43,105 nucleotides of DNA, taken from Salegentibacter salinarum (GTDB taxonomy: Bacteria > Bacteroidota > Bacteroidia > Flavobacteriales > Flavobacteriaceae). The notes under the pieces are model-generated. The model did no database searches and was not told the DNA's origin. It saw only the letters and a program-made list of their open reading frames with translations. Shown here one piece after another: positions 8,977 through 18,130 of the stretch. The translations under genes and the position numbers were made by a program. The stretch lies in NCBI RefSeq assembly GCF_900168115.1, contig NZ_FUZC01000023.1, forward strand, positions 1 to 43,105. The letters run 5' to 3'. The number at the start of each line of letters is the position of its first letter. Positions within the stretch are counted from its first letter, which is position 1.

Positions 8977-10734
8977 ATGAAAAAAATAGATATACAGAAA
9001 AAGATGATTCGTGTATCCTCGTTAGTGGCTTTATCGCTTTTATTGATAAGTTGTGATGCCGATATACTAGACCAGCCACCAGGGGATGCAGTGACTTCAG
9101 ATGAATTTTTCAATACGGGGGCGGACCTGGAAGCATATACTAATGACTTATATGATGTTTTGCCAACTACATCCGTATATATGGACGATTCAGATTCAGA
9201 TAATATTTTAGGTGTAAGTGCAGGAGATAGACTTAGAGGAACACGACGAGTACCTACCGACCGAGGTAGCGGAGGATGGTCCTGGGGTTATTTGCGTAGG
9301 ATTAATTATTTTCTTGAAAATTACAATAGGGTAGATGATGTCGAAGCTACGGCAAAGTATTCGGGAATTGCAAAATTCTTCAGGGCTTACTTTTATTTCG
9401 AAAAAGTACAACGATTTGGAGATGTGCCTTGGTATGGGGAGGTAATCAACCAGGATGACGAGGAATTATTATCAAAAGCCAGGGATTCACGAGAATTGGT
9501 AATGGATTCTATTATGGCTGATATTGATTATGCCATTGAAAATATACCGGCTGAGAAAGAATTAAACCGGATAACCAAATACACTGCACTTATATTAAAG
9601 GCTCGTATCGCTCTCTTTGAAGGAACATATAGGAAATATCACGGATTGGATGATTATGAGAGATTTTTAGAAGAAGCAATATCAGCGGCAGAGCAGTTGA
9701 TGGATTCAGGGGCATATGAACTTTATACTAGTGGTGGGGAGGACCAGGCATACCAGGAACTATTCGCAATGGAGGATCAGAATATGACTGAAACTATTTT
9801 AGCGGTGGATTTCGAATTTGGATTAAGAACACATGATCTAGCATACCGAATGACAGCGCCTACCCAGGGAAGATGGGGCTTGTCAAAAGACCTGGTGAAT
9901 AGTTATTTAATGACTGATGGTACGCCCTTTACTGATCAATCTGGTTATGAAACCATGGAATTTTATGAAGAGATGCAAAATCGCGATCCCCGATTGACCC
10001 AGACTACAGCGGGACCTAACTTTTCCACGTATGGTTCTGATGAACCTGAACCAGTCAATTTGGATATAACACGGACGGGTTACCGGGTAATAAAAGCCCT
10101 TCCTCCAAAAGGACCGCAATGGGGGTCCGGTGGATCATTTAATGACGTAATACTTTTCCGATATGCTGAAGCCTTGTTGATCTATGCTGAAGCAAAAGCA
10201 GAGCTCGGCACGTTAACCCAGGGGGATCTTGATATTTCAATTAATAAATTGAGAGATCGGGTAGGGTTACCACATTTAAATATGGCAGAGGCTAATGCCA
10301 ATCCTGATCCTTATCAGGGTAGCCTTTATGAGAAAGTAGAAGGACCAAATAAAGGGGTGATACTGGAAATTCGCCGCGAACGAAGAGTAGAGATGGTTAA
10401 TGAAGGTTTGCGTTGGGATGATCTTATGAGATGGAAAGAAGGTCAAATAATTGAAGACCCCATTGAAGGAATATACTTTTCAGAACTTGGGGCTCATGAC
10501 TTTGATAATGATGGTAATTATGATGTGTATGTTCACGATGGAGACGCTTCCGGCGCGCCAGATGAGGTAACCACCACCATAAACATTAGTGAAAGACAAC
10601 TTACAAATGGTACATCTGGAAATTTACTGTTATTTGAAGGTGGAAATTTTGATGAAACCAGGGATTATCTTTATCCCTTACCACTGGAAGATTTAGAACT
10701 GAATGAAAATTTAGAGCAGAACCCAGGTTGGTAA
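8977..10734 (+). CDS. SusD/RagB-family nutrient-binding outer-membrane lipoprotein (SusD1)
   Basis: Surface lipoprotein that captures the ligand and forms the lid of SusC1. The signal peptide ends in the lipobox LLLISC (Cys26), followed by DADILDQPPGDAVTSDEFF, the usual SusD start. The TPR-like SusD body is present (YFLENYNRV, KFFRAYFYFEKVQRFGDVPW). The C-terminal part has EIRRERRVEMVNEGLRWDDLMRW and ends in LEQNPGW, both typical. An internal ATG at 9004 is an alternative start, but the first ATG keeps a positive N-terminus and follows susC1 closely. A strong terminator follows at 10804. Confidence 0.95.
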   Translation: MKKIDIQKKMIRVSSLVALSLLLISCDADILDQPPGDAVTSDEFFNTGADLEAYTNDLYDVLPTTSVYMDDSDSDNILGVSAGDRLRGTRRVPTDRGSGGWSWGYLRRINYFLENYNRVDDVEATAKYSGIAKFFRAYFYFEKVQRFGDVPWYGEVINQDDEELLSKARDSRELVMDSIMADIDYAIENIPAEKELNRITKYTALILKARIALFEGTYRKYHGLDDYERFLEEAISAAEQLMDSGAYELYTSGGEDQAYQELFAMEDQNMTETILAVDFEFGLRTHDLAYRMTAPTQGRWGLSKDLVNSYLMTDGTPFTDQSGYETMEFYEEMQNRDPRLTQTTAGPNFSTYGSDEPEPVNLDITRTGYRVIKALPPKGPQWGSGGSFNDVILFRYAEALLIYAEAKAELGTLTQGDLDISINKLRDRVGLPHLNMAEANANPDPYQGSLYEKVEGPNKGVILEIRRERRVEMVNEGLRWDDLMRWKEGQIIEDPIEGIYFSELGAHDFDNDGNYDVYVHDGDASGAPDEVTTTINISERQLTNGTSGNLLLFEGGNFDETRDYLYPLPLEDLELNENLEQNPGW

Positions 10735-10803
10735 GAATAGTTATCATTCAAGAAAATGAAATTTTACCATTTGAACAGATCTATTATTATAAATGATTAG
10801 CCA

Positions 10804-10840
10804 AAACCTGCCGTTTGTTTCTCGGCAGGTTTAATTTAAT
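10804..10840 (+). terminator. Rho-independent terminator after susD1
   Basis: AAACCTGCCG (10804-10813) and CGGCAGGTTT (10823-10832) form a perfect 10-bp stem with a 9-base loop, followed by TTAATTTAATT. This separates susC1-susD1 from the sulfatase, at least partly. Confidence 0.85.
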
Positions 10841-10886
10841 TAGGGAAGTTCGGCATGCGAGACATATACTTTAAAACCAATAATGA

Positions 10887-12239
10887 ATGACAATTTTCAA
10901 AAAAATACTTTTGCTTCTCATAGGAATTACTGGGCCATCTTTTGGACAGGAAAGACCCCCGAATATAATTGTAATATTTGTAGACGACCTGGGTTATGGA
11001 GACCTCAGTTCTTTTGGTCACCCCACCATTCAAACGCCTTATATCGACCAAATGGCGCAGGAAGGTGCTAAGTTGTCCCAATTTTATGTTGGGGCTAGTA
11101 TATGCACACCTAGTAGAGCAGCCTTATTAACCGGGAGGTTACCTATTCGCAGCGGCATGGCTGGTTCAAAAAACAGTGGAAACGTTCTTTATCCAAGGTC
11201 TACAGGAGGTTTACCCCAATCTGAAAAAACTATAGCAGAAGCAGTTAAAGAGCAAGGATATACTACCGCAATAGTTGGAAAGTGGCATTTAGGGCATTTA
11301 CCCGAGTTTCTACCACTAAATCACGGATTTGATTACTATTTTGGAATTCCTTACTCTAATGATATGCTCCCTCCCCGTTATAAAAAAGCGCCTAAATTAC
11401 CACTTTATGAGAATAAAGAGATTATAGAAAACGACCCTAACCAGAAACTCTTAACTAAAAGGTATACTGAAAAAGTGGTTGATTTTATAAAAGCTAACAA
11501 GGATAATCCTTTCTTTTTGTACTATCCGAATAACTTTCCTCATACCCCATTACATGTTTCAGATGATTTTGAAAATAGAAGTAAAAGGGGATTATATGGA
11601 GATGTAGTAGAGGAAATCGACTGGAGCGTAGGAGAAATACTAAAAACTCTGAAGGAATTAAATATCGACGAAAACACTTTAGTGGTTTTTACCAGTGATA
11701 ACGGTCCCTGGCTTAAAAGAGGAAAAAACGGAGGCTCTGCCGGGCTACTTTATGAAGGCAAAGCTTCTACTTACGAAGGTGGGTTTCGAGTGCCTGCCGT
11801 TGTACGATGGCCAGGAAAGATTCCGGCAAATCAAACCTTTGATGCAATAACGAATGCGATGGACCTGTATCCAACGATTTTAAAACTTGTGGGGTCACCT
11901 TTGCCTGAGGATCGTACTCTGGATGGTGTAGACCTTATGCCATTATTGAGCGGAGAAGAAAAGAAGGCCAATGACGTTGTTTATTATTATTTAAGAGATG
12001 AGTTATATGCAATTAGAAAGGGTAGCTGGAAAGCTCATTTTATAACTAAGCCTTCCTATTCAAAGGAGAAGCCAAAAGTTCACAAAACTCCTAAATTGTT
12101 TAATATTGATGTCGATCCTTCGGAAAAATATGAAATTGGAGAACATCACCCTGAAATCATTGAAGAAATAAAAGATATCTATAAAGAACATCAAAAGACT
12201 ATAGAACCGGTTAAATCCCAATTAGATTTAGGGTATTAA
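10887..12239 (+). CDS. Secreted arylsulfatase-type sulfatase (formylglycine family S1)
   Basis: Hydrolyses a sulfate ester, probably in the periplasm. A signal peptide (to about residue 20, ending in SFGQ) precedes NIIVIFVDDLGYGDL, where Asp33/Asp34 bind the metal. CTPSRAALLTGR holds the sulfatase signature with Cys73 as the residue turned into formylglycine, so it needs an anaerobic sulfatase-maturing enzyme encoded elsewhere. Further active-site motifs: GKWHLGH, HTPLH and TSDNGPW. The length (450 aa) is normal. There are two close ATGs, and the second, at 10887, is the one in frame. Position after SusCD suggests that the imported ligand carries sulfate, though S1 sulfatases are broad and the exact subfamily cannot be set by eye. 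Confidence 0.93.
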   Translation: MTIFKKILLLLIGITGPSFGQERPPNIIVIFVDDLGYGDLSSFGHPTIQTPYIDQMAQEGAKLSQFYVGASICTPSRAALLTGRLPIRSGMAGSKNSGNVLYPRSTGGLPQSEKTIAEAVKEQGYTTAIVGKWHLGHLPEFLPLNHGFDYYFGIPYSNDMLPPRYKKAPKLPLYENKEIIENDPNQKLLTKRYTEKVVDFIKANKDNPFFLYYPNNFPHTPLHVSDDFENRSKRGLYGDVVEEIDWSVGEILKTLKELNIDENTLVVFTSDNGPWLKRGKNGGSAGLLYEGKASTYEGGFRVPAVVRWPGKIPANQTFDAITNAMDLYPTILKLVGSPLPEDRTLDGVDLMPLLSGEEKKANDVVYYYLRDELYAIRKGSWKAHFITKPSYSKEKPKVHKTPKLFNIDVDPSEKYEIGEHHPEIIEEIKDIYKEHQKTIEPVKSQLDLGY

Positions 12240-12371
12240 ACGTGTAGAATTAAACCTTATAACTATTAACAAAATAACCTTAATATTCAATTCAGGAAAA
12301 TTCTTTTAATTAGCTGCATTTGTCAGTATATGGAGTTGACGAGTTTATATTAACCAAAATTCAAATAAAAA

Positions 12372-13301
12372 ATGAAAGTTATTAGATTACTATTATGTTC
12401 GATTCTTATCGCTTCATTCAGCTGTAAGAATAACGCTGAAAACAACCAGGATCACAGCCCGGAAAAGGATAATCCAGCGACCGGAAAAGTACAGGTCCAA
12501 GGGCATAGAGGGGATCGGGGTAATTTACCTGAGAATTCCATACCTGCTTTTTTAAGTGCAGTAGAGAAAGGTGCAGACGTTCTTGAATTGGATGTTGTGG
12601 TCTCTCAGGATAAAAAAATTGTTGTTTCTCATGAACCTGTTATGTTAGCTTTGTATATGCTAACCCCGGATGGAGATAGTATCGCTAAAGAAAATGAGAA
12701 AGATTATAATCTTTATAAAATGGATTATGATAGTATCCGGAAATTCGACAGTGGTTCGAGAAAAAACCGATTATTCCCAGATCAAAAATCTCAAAAAACG
12801 TATAAACCTTTATTAAGTGAGGTAATCGATACGGTGGAAAATTATATTCAGGTCAATGATTTAGATGAGGTTAAATATAATATTGAAATTAAATCTTCCG
12901 AAAGGAATTATGGAATTTTTCAGCCGGAACCAGATGAGTTTGTTGACCTGGTGATGAATATAGTTGTAGAAAAAGGCATTAAAGATAAGGTTAACCTTCA
13001 GTCATTCGATGTTCATATTTTACAAATTTTAAATGAGAAATATCCTGATACCGAAGTTGCGTATTTGGTCTCAAAGGAAGGTATAGATAAGAATTTAGAG
13101 AAACTTGAATTCGTTCCCGATATTTACAGCCCTAATTATAAGCTACTAAAGAGTAAGGAAGTTGTAGATTCTATTAAAGAACGTAATATGGTTTTAATTC
13201 CATGGACAGTAAATGAAGAGGAAGATATAAATAGGATGTTGGAACTGGAAGTGGATGGTATTATTACTGATTATCCAGAAAGAGTACTGAATAAAATATA
13301 G
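12372..13301 (+). CDS. Glycerophosphodiester phosphodiesterase lipoprotein (GDPD)
   Basis: Predicted to cleave glycerophosphodiesters to glycerol 3-phosphate and an alcohol, on the outer face of a membrane. The lipobox IASFSC (Cys18) is followed by a Glu/Asn/Asp-rich linker. Catalytic features of the GDPD barrel are visible: HRG (His45-Gly47), ENS (Glu54), LELD (Glu72, Asp74) and the second catalytic His in VVSHEP (His87). Many relatives have HD at this point. Here it is HE, a variant I associate with a flavobacterial subgroup. The C-terminal motifs IPWTVNEEEDINRMLELEVDGIITDYP are standard. A terminator follows. Together with the opposite-strand glp operon it supplies the first step of a glycerol-phosphate route. 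Confidence 0.92.
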   Translation: MKVIRLLLCSILIASFSCKNNAENNQDHSPEKDNPATGKVQVQGHRGDRGNLPENSIPAFLSAVEKGADVLELDVVVSQDKKIVVSHEPVMLALYMLTPDGDSIAKENEKDYNLYKMDYDSIRKFDSGSRKNRLFPDQKSQKTYKPLLSEVIDTVENYIQVNDLDEVKYNIEIKSSERNYGIFQPEPDEFVDLVMNIVVEKGIKDKVNLQSFDVHILQILNEKYPDTEVAYLVSKEGIDKNLEKLEFVPDIYSPNYKLLKSKEVVDSIKERNMVLIPWTVNEEEDINRMLELEVDGIITDYPERVLNKI

Positions 13302-13340
13302 GTTTTGGTTTAACCTCTTACTCATCCAATATAATAACTA

Positions 13341-13367
13341 AGAGAGGGTTTGAGCCCTCTCTTTTTT
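13341..13367 (+). terminator. Rho-independent terminator after GDPD gene
   Basis: AGAGAGGG (13341-13348) pairs with CCCTCTCT (13355-13362) around a 6-base loop and runs into six T. It closes the plus-strand block just before the convergent esterase gene. Confidence 0.9.
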
Positions 13368-13424
13368 ATTCCAGAATAAGTTTTATAAATATTCTATGGT
13401 ATTTATAGCACCTTTAAATAATGC

Positions 13425-14099
13425 TTACTTTAAGTAGGGTTTAAGAAGCTCAGCCCAGGTTTGATAGGCCAGTGCATTTAAGTGCAAACCTTCCTCGGTA
13501 AACTTCCTGCTTAGGCGATTTTCTTCGTCCAGGAAATGTGGATGAATATCAATAAAGTTAACATTATTGGTCTTCGATAAGTTTTTCAATTCTTTATTTA
13601 TGGCCAGTATATGTTCATCTTTGTTATAATGATTTTTATATCTGGTGAAGGTATTGTTAACCGGCAGAATACTTTGGATAAATACTTCTGTATTAGGGCA
13701 CCCTTTTTTAATCCTCCTGATTATTTTTTCATAGTTCGAAATAATCAACTCATCAGGATAATTTCTCGCAATATCATTAATACCTATAAGAATAAAGACC
13801 TTTGAAGGGTCGCCTTCAATAACTTCATCCAGTCTTTCCAAAATTCCGAAGGTGGTGTCTCCAGAAATTCCACGATTTCTCGCATTAGGTAATCCAAGTA
13901 ATTCATTCCAGTTAGTCCCTGCGGTAATACTATTGCCAAGGAATATTATATCCTGTTTAGAATCAGGGTATCCTTGAAATTGATTTACCTGGATGTGGTA
14001 ATTTCGCGGTCGATGCAAACTGTCCACCTCAATGCTTTGGGAAACCAGGGAGGTGGTAGTAATTAGTAGAATTGCAAGTAAAAAGTTTGTAGGTTTCAT
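13425..14099 (-). CDS. SGNH/GDSL-type esterase, secreted
   Basis: Small exported hydrolase (224 aa) of the SGNH fold, likely removing acyl or acetyl groups from a carbohydrate or lipid-like substrate. The signal peptide ends near residue 20. The four blocks are visible: FLGNSIT with nucleophile Ser57, NRGISGDTT with the oxyanion Gly, LIGINDI with Asn108, and EEGLHLNALAY with His206. The acid three residues before His is Glu203, where the family normally has Asp. It is the last gene of the minus-strand run, 125 bases after the phosphatase, and I see no clear promoter of its own. Substrate is unknown. Position suggests it clears ester groups before or after phosphodiester cleavage. Confidence 0.85.
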   Translation of the reverse strand: MKPTNFLLAILLITTTSLVSQSIEVDSLHRPRNYHIQVNQFQGYPDSKQDIIFLGNSITAGTNWNELLGLPNARNRGISGDTTFGILERLDEVIEGDPSKVFILIGINDIARNYPDELIISNYEKIIRRIKKGCPNTEVFIQSILPVNNTFTRYKNHYNKDEHILAINKELKNLSKTNNVNFIDIHPHFLDEENRLSRKFTEEGLHLNALAYQTWAELLKPYLK

Positions 14100-14224
14100 T
14101 GCTCTTTTTAAATGTAAATTTAATTTTTGTGGGACTGTCTTTCTCTTTCCTCAACTTCTCCCTCTAATACATTTCTTGTTGCAATATATTTTCGAGAGTA
14201 TTATTTCCATCGATATATTTAAAC

Positions 14225-15862
14225 TTATTGATCCAACATCATATGTAAAGGTGCTCCGCTAGCTCCGTTGGGAAAAGCAATATTCAATAGGCTGGCGACA
14301 GTTGGTGTAATATCAGGTATTTCAGAGCGCTCTGTGGTACTTCCGGGCTTTACTCCTGCGCCAAAAAAGATAAGTGGAGCATGAGTATCGTAAGTAAGTC
14401 CACTGCCATGTGTAGACCCGGTTTTAGAATATACGATAGTAGCAGGATTCAAAACAAAAACGACGTCCCCGCTGCGTTTTTGATTAAAACCGTTTTGAAT
14501 TAATTCCCTAATACCACTATTAAAGTTAGCGCTATTAAGTTGACTGCGAGTGATTACCTTATCAACCTGGGTCTGTTGAATACAATAAAAAGCCACGGAG
14601 TTTTCCAGCTCTTTAATACTGATATTAGCCTCTCTGAGCTTGTCATAATTAAAAAAGATCTGGTTATTGGAAATATTCTGAATTAAGTCTTCTGCGCTGA
14701 ACTCATTTAAGACATATTCTTCCAGGGCTTTTGTAAATTGTATGTCATCAAAATATCCTCCTGGAATTTTAACCGATTGTAAATAGGATGGCACATCTAC
14801 AGCCCCGTGGTCAGCGGTAAGGAATATAGTGTAATCTCCTTTACCCACATAGTTATCGAGGAATTCTAATAGTTCTGCTATATTTTTGTCCAAACGTAAA
14901 TAGGTATCTTCAACCTCTTTGGAGTTTACACCAAAATTATGTCCAACATAGTCTGTGCTGGAAAAGCTTAATGTTAAAAAATCAGTGATGTTATCCTGTC
15001 CCAGCTTTTCTCCTTTCAAAGCGGCCAGTGCAAAATCAGTGGTTAAATCGTTTCCATAAGGTGTGGAGCTAATAATTCCGAAATTTCCATTTAGACTGCT
15101 TAGAGCATTTAAATCGTAAGGAAACGTAGTTTTTTCTTTCCCTTCAAATCCACCTTCAAAATTGTTTTCATCTATTCCACTTGCTGTATACGTTCCGATA
15201 TCGTAAAGTGTATTCCATTCTTTTAAATAAGATTCAACCTTACCCGAATCGTTGAAGTCCTGGACCCATTTTGGTAAATCATCTCTATAGAACGAACTTG
15301 TAATAAACTTTCCTTCGGTTCCTCCATGAAACCAATAGGCCGCATTTGCTGTATGCCCCGCGGGTAAAATTGAGCCGCGATCTTTTAATGCTACCCCTAT
15401 AGTTTTACCCTTCATTTGGGTATGCAGTCTGTTTTGATCGGTTATAGTGGTGGTTTTCAATAATACTGGAGACATTTTACCGGCCGCGGATTCGGTTCCA
15501 ATAGGAGAGACTGAATCATCATCAGTACAATATACAGATTCTCCCTTTACCTTATCAAACCAATTATTACCAATAATACCGTGGTTCATTGGGGTGGTTC
15601 CTGTCCACACCGAAGCATGACCTGGCCCGGTATACGTAGGCACGTAGTTAAAATGGTGATTTCTAAAATTAAACCCTTCATTTACCAGGCGTTTAAATCC
15701 GTCGTCTTCAAACCGGTCCCAGAAACGAGTAAGGTAATCGTATCGCATTTGGTCTACCACAATCCCGACGACAAGCTTTGGTTTTTGTTGATCTTGTTGC
15801 TGTTGAGCATAGTTATTTGAGAAAAATAGAAGACAAAAAATTAAAAGATATTTAGCATTCAT
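14225..15862 (-). CDS. PafA-type periplasmic alkaline phosphatase
   Basis: Predicted phosphomonoesterase that frees inorganic phosphate, for example from glycerol 3-phosphate, in the periplasm. The signal peptide (to about residue 20) is followed by VVGIVVDQMRYDYL with metal ligand Asp38. YTGPGHASVWTGT supplies the Thr78 nucleophile, and ALKDRGSILPAGH supplies the Lys160/Arg162 pair that marks PafA and separates it from diesterases of the same superfamily. SSTDYVGHNFG and LTADHGAVD give the remaining zinc ligands. Length (545 aa) agrees with PafA. The start lies 34 bases after the glpF stop, so it is probably cotranscribed with glpDKF. This placement is the main clue for a coupled dephosphorylation and glycerol-import step. 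Confidence 0.9.
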   Translation of the reverse strand: MNAKYLLIFCLLFFSNNYAQQQQDQQKPKLVVGIVVDQMRYDYLTRFWDRFEDDGFKRLVNEGFNFRNHHFNYVPTYTGPGHASVWTGTTPMNHGIIGNNWFDKVKGESVYCTDDDSVSPIGTESAAGKMSPVLLKTTTITDQNRLHTQMKGKTIGVALKDRGSILPAGHTANAAYWFHGGTEGKFITSSFYRDDLPKWVQDFNDSGKVESYLKEWNTLYDIGTYTASGIDENNFEGGFEGKEKTTFPYDLNALSSLNGNFGIISSTPYGNDLTTDFALAALKGEKLGQDNITDFLTLSFSSTDYVGHNFGVNSKEVEDTYLRLDKNIAELLEFLDNYVGKGDYTIFLTADHGAVDVPSYLQSVKIPGGYFDDIQFTKALEEYVLNEFSAEDLIQNISNNQIFFNYDKLREANISIKELENSVAFYCIQQTQVDKVITRSQLNSANFNSGIRELIQNGFNQKRSGDVVFVLNPATIVYSKTGSTHGSGLTYDTHAPLIFFGAGVKPGSTTERSEIPDITPTVASLLNIAFPNGASGAPLHMMLDQ

Positions 15863-15896
15863 GGAAAGGGGTTTAAATAGAATTTCAGGGAATTTT

Positions 15897-16631
15897 TTAA
15901 TTGTTTAAAAGAAGGTAAATGACCGCTGCTATTGTAGCGCCAATTAAAGGACCTGCAATTGGAACCCAGGAGTAACTCCAATCACTTTTACATTTATTTT
16001 TTATAGGAACGAGGGAATGAATAATCCTGGGGCCTAAATCTCTGGCAGGATTGATTGCATATCCGGTAGTACCTCCTAAAGAAAGACCTATGGCCCATAC
16101 TAAAAAAGCTACTGGAATTGCACCCAAAGAGCCCATACCTATTGGGGTTTCACTTTCATTTCCCATCACGGGATTTGTAACATAGAAAATCACGAATATT
16201 AAGGTAAAAGTTCCAATGATCTCACTCAGTAAATTGGAAAATTTATTTCGTATAGCCGGGGCTGTACTGAAGGCTGCTAAATGAAGTGCGGAATTGGTGG
16301 TACAATTAAAATGTTCTCTATAGATGGCCCAAACCAAAAAGCTTCCAGCCATTGCACCTAACATCTGTGCACCTATAAATATGGGGACTTTTGTCCAGGG
16401 AAACTCCCCTGCTATGGATAATCCTAAAGTTACTGCGGGATTAATATGTGCTCCACTATATGGTGCGGCAATCACTACACCTGTAAACACAGCCAGGGCC
16501 CATCCGGTGGTAATTACTATCCAGCCTCCATTATTTCCTTTCGTTCCTTTTAAAACAACGTTGGCAACCACACCATTCCCCATTAATATCAAAAACATGG
16601 TACCGATAAACTCAGCGGTAAATTCATTCAT
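15897..16631 (-). CDS. glpF: Glycerol uptake facilitator (aquaglyceroporin)
   Basis: Inner-membrane MIP-family channel for glycerol. Both pore motifs are present: GAHINPAVTLG in the first half and GYAINPARDLGPRI in the second. The Asp directly after NPAR is typical of glycerol-conducting members rather than water-only ones. Six hydrophobic segments are readable in 244 residues, a normal length. The start lies only 6 bases after the glycerol kinase stop, the usual glpK-glpF linkage, and the phosphatase gene follows. No glycerol 3-phosphate permease is seen near it, so glycerol appears to be the form that enters the cell. Confidence 0.95.
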   Translation of the reverse strand: MNEFTAEFIGTMFLILMGNGVVANVVLKGTKGNNGGWIVITTGWALAVFTGVVIAAPYSGAHINPAVTLGLSIAGEFPWTKVPIFIGAQMLGAMAGSFLVWAIYREHFNCTTNSALHLAAFSTAPAIRNKFSNLLSEIIGTFTLIFVIFYVTNPVMGNESETPIGMGSLGAIPVAFLVWAIGLSLGGTTGYAINPARDLGPRIIHSLVPIKNKCKSDWSYSWVPIAGPLIGATIAAVIYLLLNN

Positions 16632-16637
16632 AATATC

Positions 16638-18128
16638 TTAGTTTTTAGACCAACAATTAGTAGTATTTATAGCGCGCTGCCAACCCTCCAGCATTTCCTG
16701 CACCGGAATTTTATCATTCGGGTTAAAACTTTCCATGACTTTCCATTTTGATTTTATTTCATCAATATCTTTCCATATCCCCGCACCTAAACCAGCTAAG
16801 TAGGCGGCTCCCAAAGCGGTAGTTTCCGTAATTTCTGGACGTAAAATACGCGTATTCAAAATGTCAGCCTGGATTTGCATCAAAAGGGAGTTCACCGTGG
16901 CTCCTCCATCTACTCTTAATTCCTTAATATTGATTCCGCTATCAGCCTCCATGGCTTTTACTACATCATAGGTTTGATAAGCTATGCTTTCCAATGCCGC
17001 CCTTGCAATATGACTTTGGTTACTTCCCCTTGTAATCCCAACAATAGTACCCCTGGCGTGCTGATTCCAATGAGGAGCGCCTAAACCTGCAAATGCGGGT
17101 ACAAGATATAGACCATCTGTAGATTCTACTTTCGCAGCCAATGTTTCTATCTCTGAAGCGGATGAAATCAATCCCATTCCATCGCGTAACCATTGTACTA
17201 CCGCCCCGGCAATAAAAATACTGCCTTCAAAAGCATAATTCACTTCATCACCTATTTTCCAGGCAATAGTTGTGATTAGCTTATTTTTTGAAATTATTGG
17301 CTGATCCCCTATATTCATTAAAAGAAAACATCCCGTACCATAGGTGTTTTTTGCCATTCCTTTATCGGTACACATTTGCCCAAATAAAGCTGCATGTTGA
17401 TCCCCGGCAATTCCGGTAATTGGAATCTTTTTTGAAAAAATCTCCCCGGATGTCATAGAAAGCTCTCCGCTTGAATCACAAACCCTGGGAAGCATACTTT
17501 CTGGAATTTTAAATAATTCTAATAATTCTTTATCCCATTCTAAAGTATGGATATTAAAAAGCAAAGTTCGGGAGGCATTTGTTACATCAGTTATATGGTC
17601 TTTACCATTACTTAAATTCCAAACCAGCCAGGAGTCAATAGTTCCCAATGCCAGTTTTCCTGCTTTGGCCTTCTCTTTAGCTCCTAAAACGTTTTCGAGT
17701 ATCCATCTGACTTTGGTAGCCAGAAAATAAGCATCTAAAACTAAACCGGTTTTCTCTCGTATCATCTCCTCGTGCCCTTCTTTTTTTAAAAAATCACAAT
17801 AGTCGGAGGTTCTTCGATCCTGCCAAACAATGGCGTTATATATCGGCTCTCCTGTTTCACGATCCCATACAACAGTGGTTTCTCTCTGGTTGGTTATCCC
17901 GATAGCTTGAATATCATCTGACTTAAGTTTAGCTTTGGAAACAACTTCAGCCGCTACACTGATCTGTGAAGACCAAATTTCACCCGGATCATGTTCCACC
18001 CACCCAGGTTTAGGAAATATTTGTTTGAATTCTTTCTGCGCAACGGAGACCGGGTTCCCATTCTTGTTGAATATAATAGCTCTGGAGCTTGTGGTTCCCT
18101 GATCAAATGATAGTATATATTTTTCCAT
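16638..18128 (-). CDS. glpK: Glycerol kinase
   Basis: Cytoplasmic FGGY-family kinase converting glycerol and ATP to glycerol 3-phosphate. Recognised from [17 protein letters not shown] at the N-terminus, [27 protein letters not shown], the nucleotide-binding GTGCFLLMN, and [18 protein letters not shown] with [14 protein letters not shown] near the C-terminus. 496 residues is the standard length. The ATG is 2 bases from the end of the upstream glpD gene, and glpF follows after 6 bases, so translation is probably coupled. Confidence 0.97.
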   Translation of the reverse strand: MEKYILSFDQGTTSSRAIIFNKNGNPVSVAQKEFKQIFPKPGWVEHDPGEIWSSQISVAAEVVSKAKLKSDDIQAIGITNQRETTVVWDRETGEPIYNAIVWQDRRTSDYCDFLKKEGHEEMIREKTGLVLDAYFLATKVRWILENVLGAKEKAKAGKLALGTIDSWLVWNLSNGKDHITDVTNASRTLLFNIHTLEWDKELLELFKIPESMLPRVCDSSGELSMTSGEIFSKKIPITGIAGDQHAALFGQMCTDKGMAKNTYGTGCFLLMNIGDQPIISKNKLITTIAWKIGDEVNYAFEGSIFIAGAVVQWLRDGMGLISSASEIETLAAKVESTDGLYLVPAFAGLGAPHWNQHARGTIVGITRGSNQSHIARAALESIAYQTYDVVKAMEADSGINIKELRVDGGATVNSLLMQIQADILNTRILRPEITETTALGAAYLAGLGAGIWKDIDEIKSKWKVMESFNPNDKIPVQEMLEGWQRAINTTNCWSKN

Positions 18129-18130
18129 AT

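Noticed and set aside
14032-14262. 76-codon plus-strand frame across the esterase/phosphatase gap
   Set aside because: Overlaps two supported minus-strand genes at both ends; no recognisable protein features.
16324-16641. 105-codon plus-strand open frame opposite glpF
   Set aside because: Antisense shadow of the membrane segments; glpF has both NPA motifs and operon spacing.
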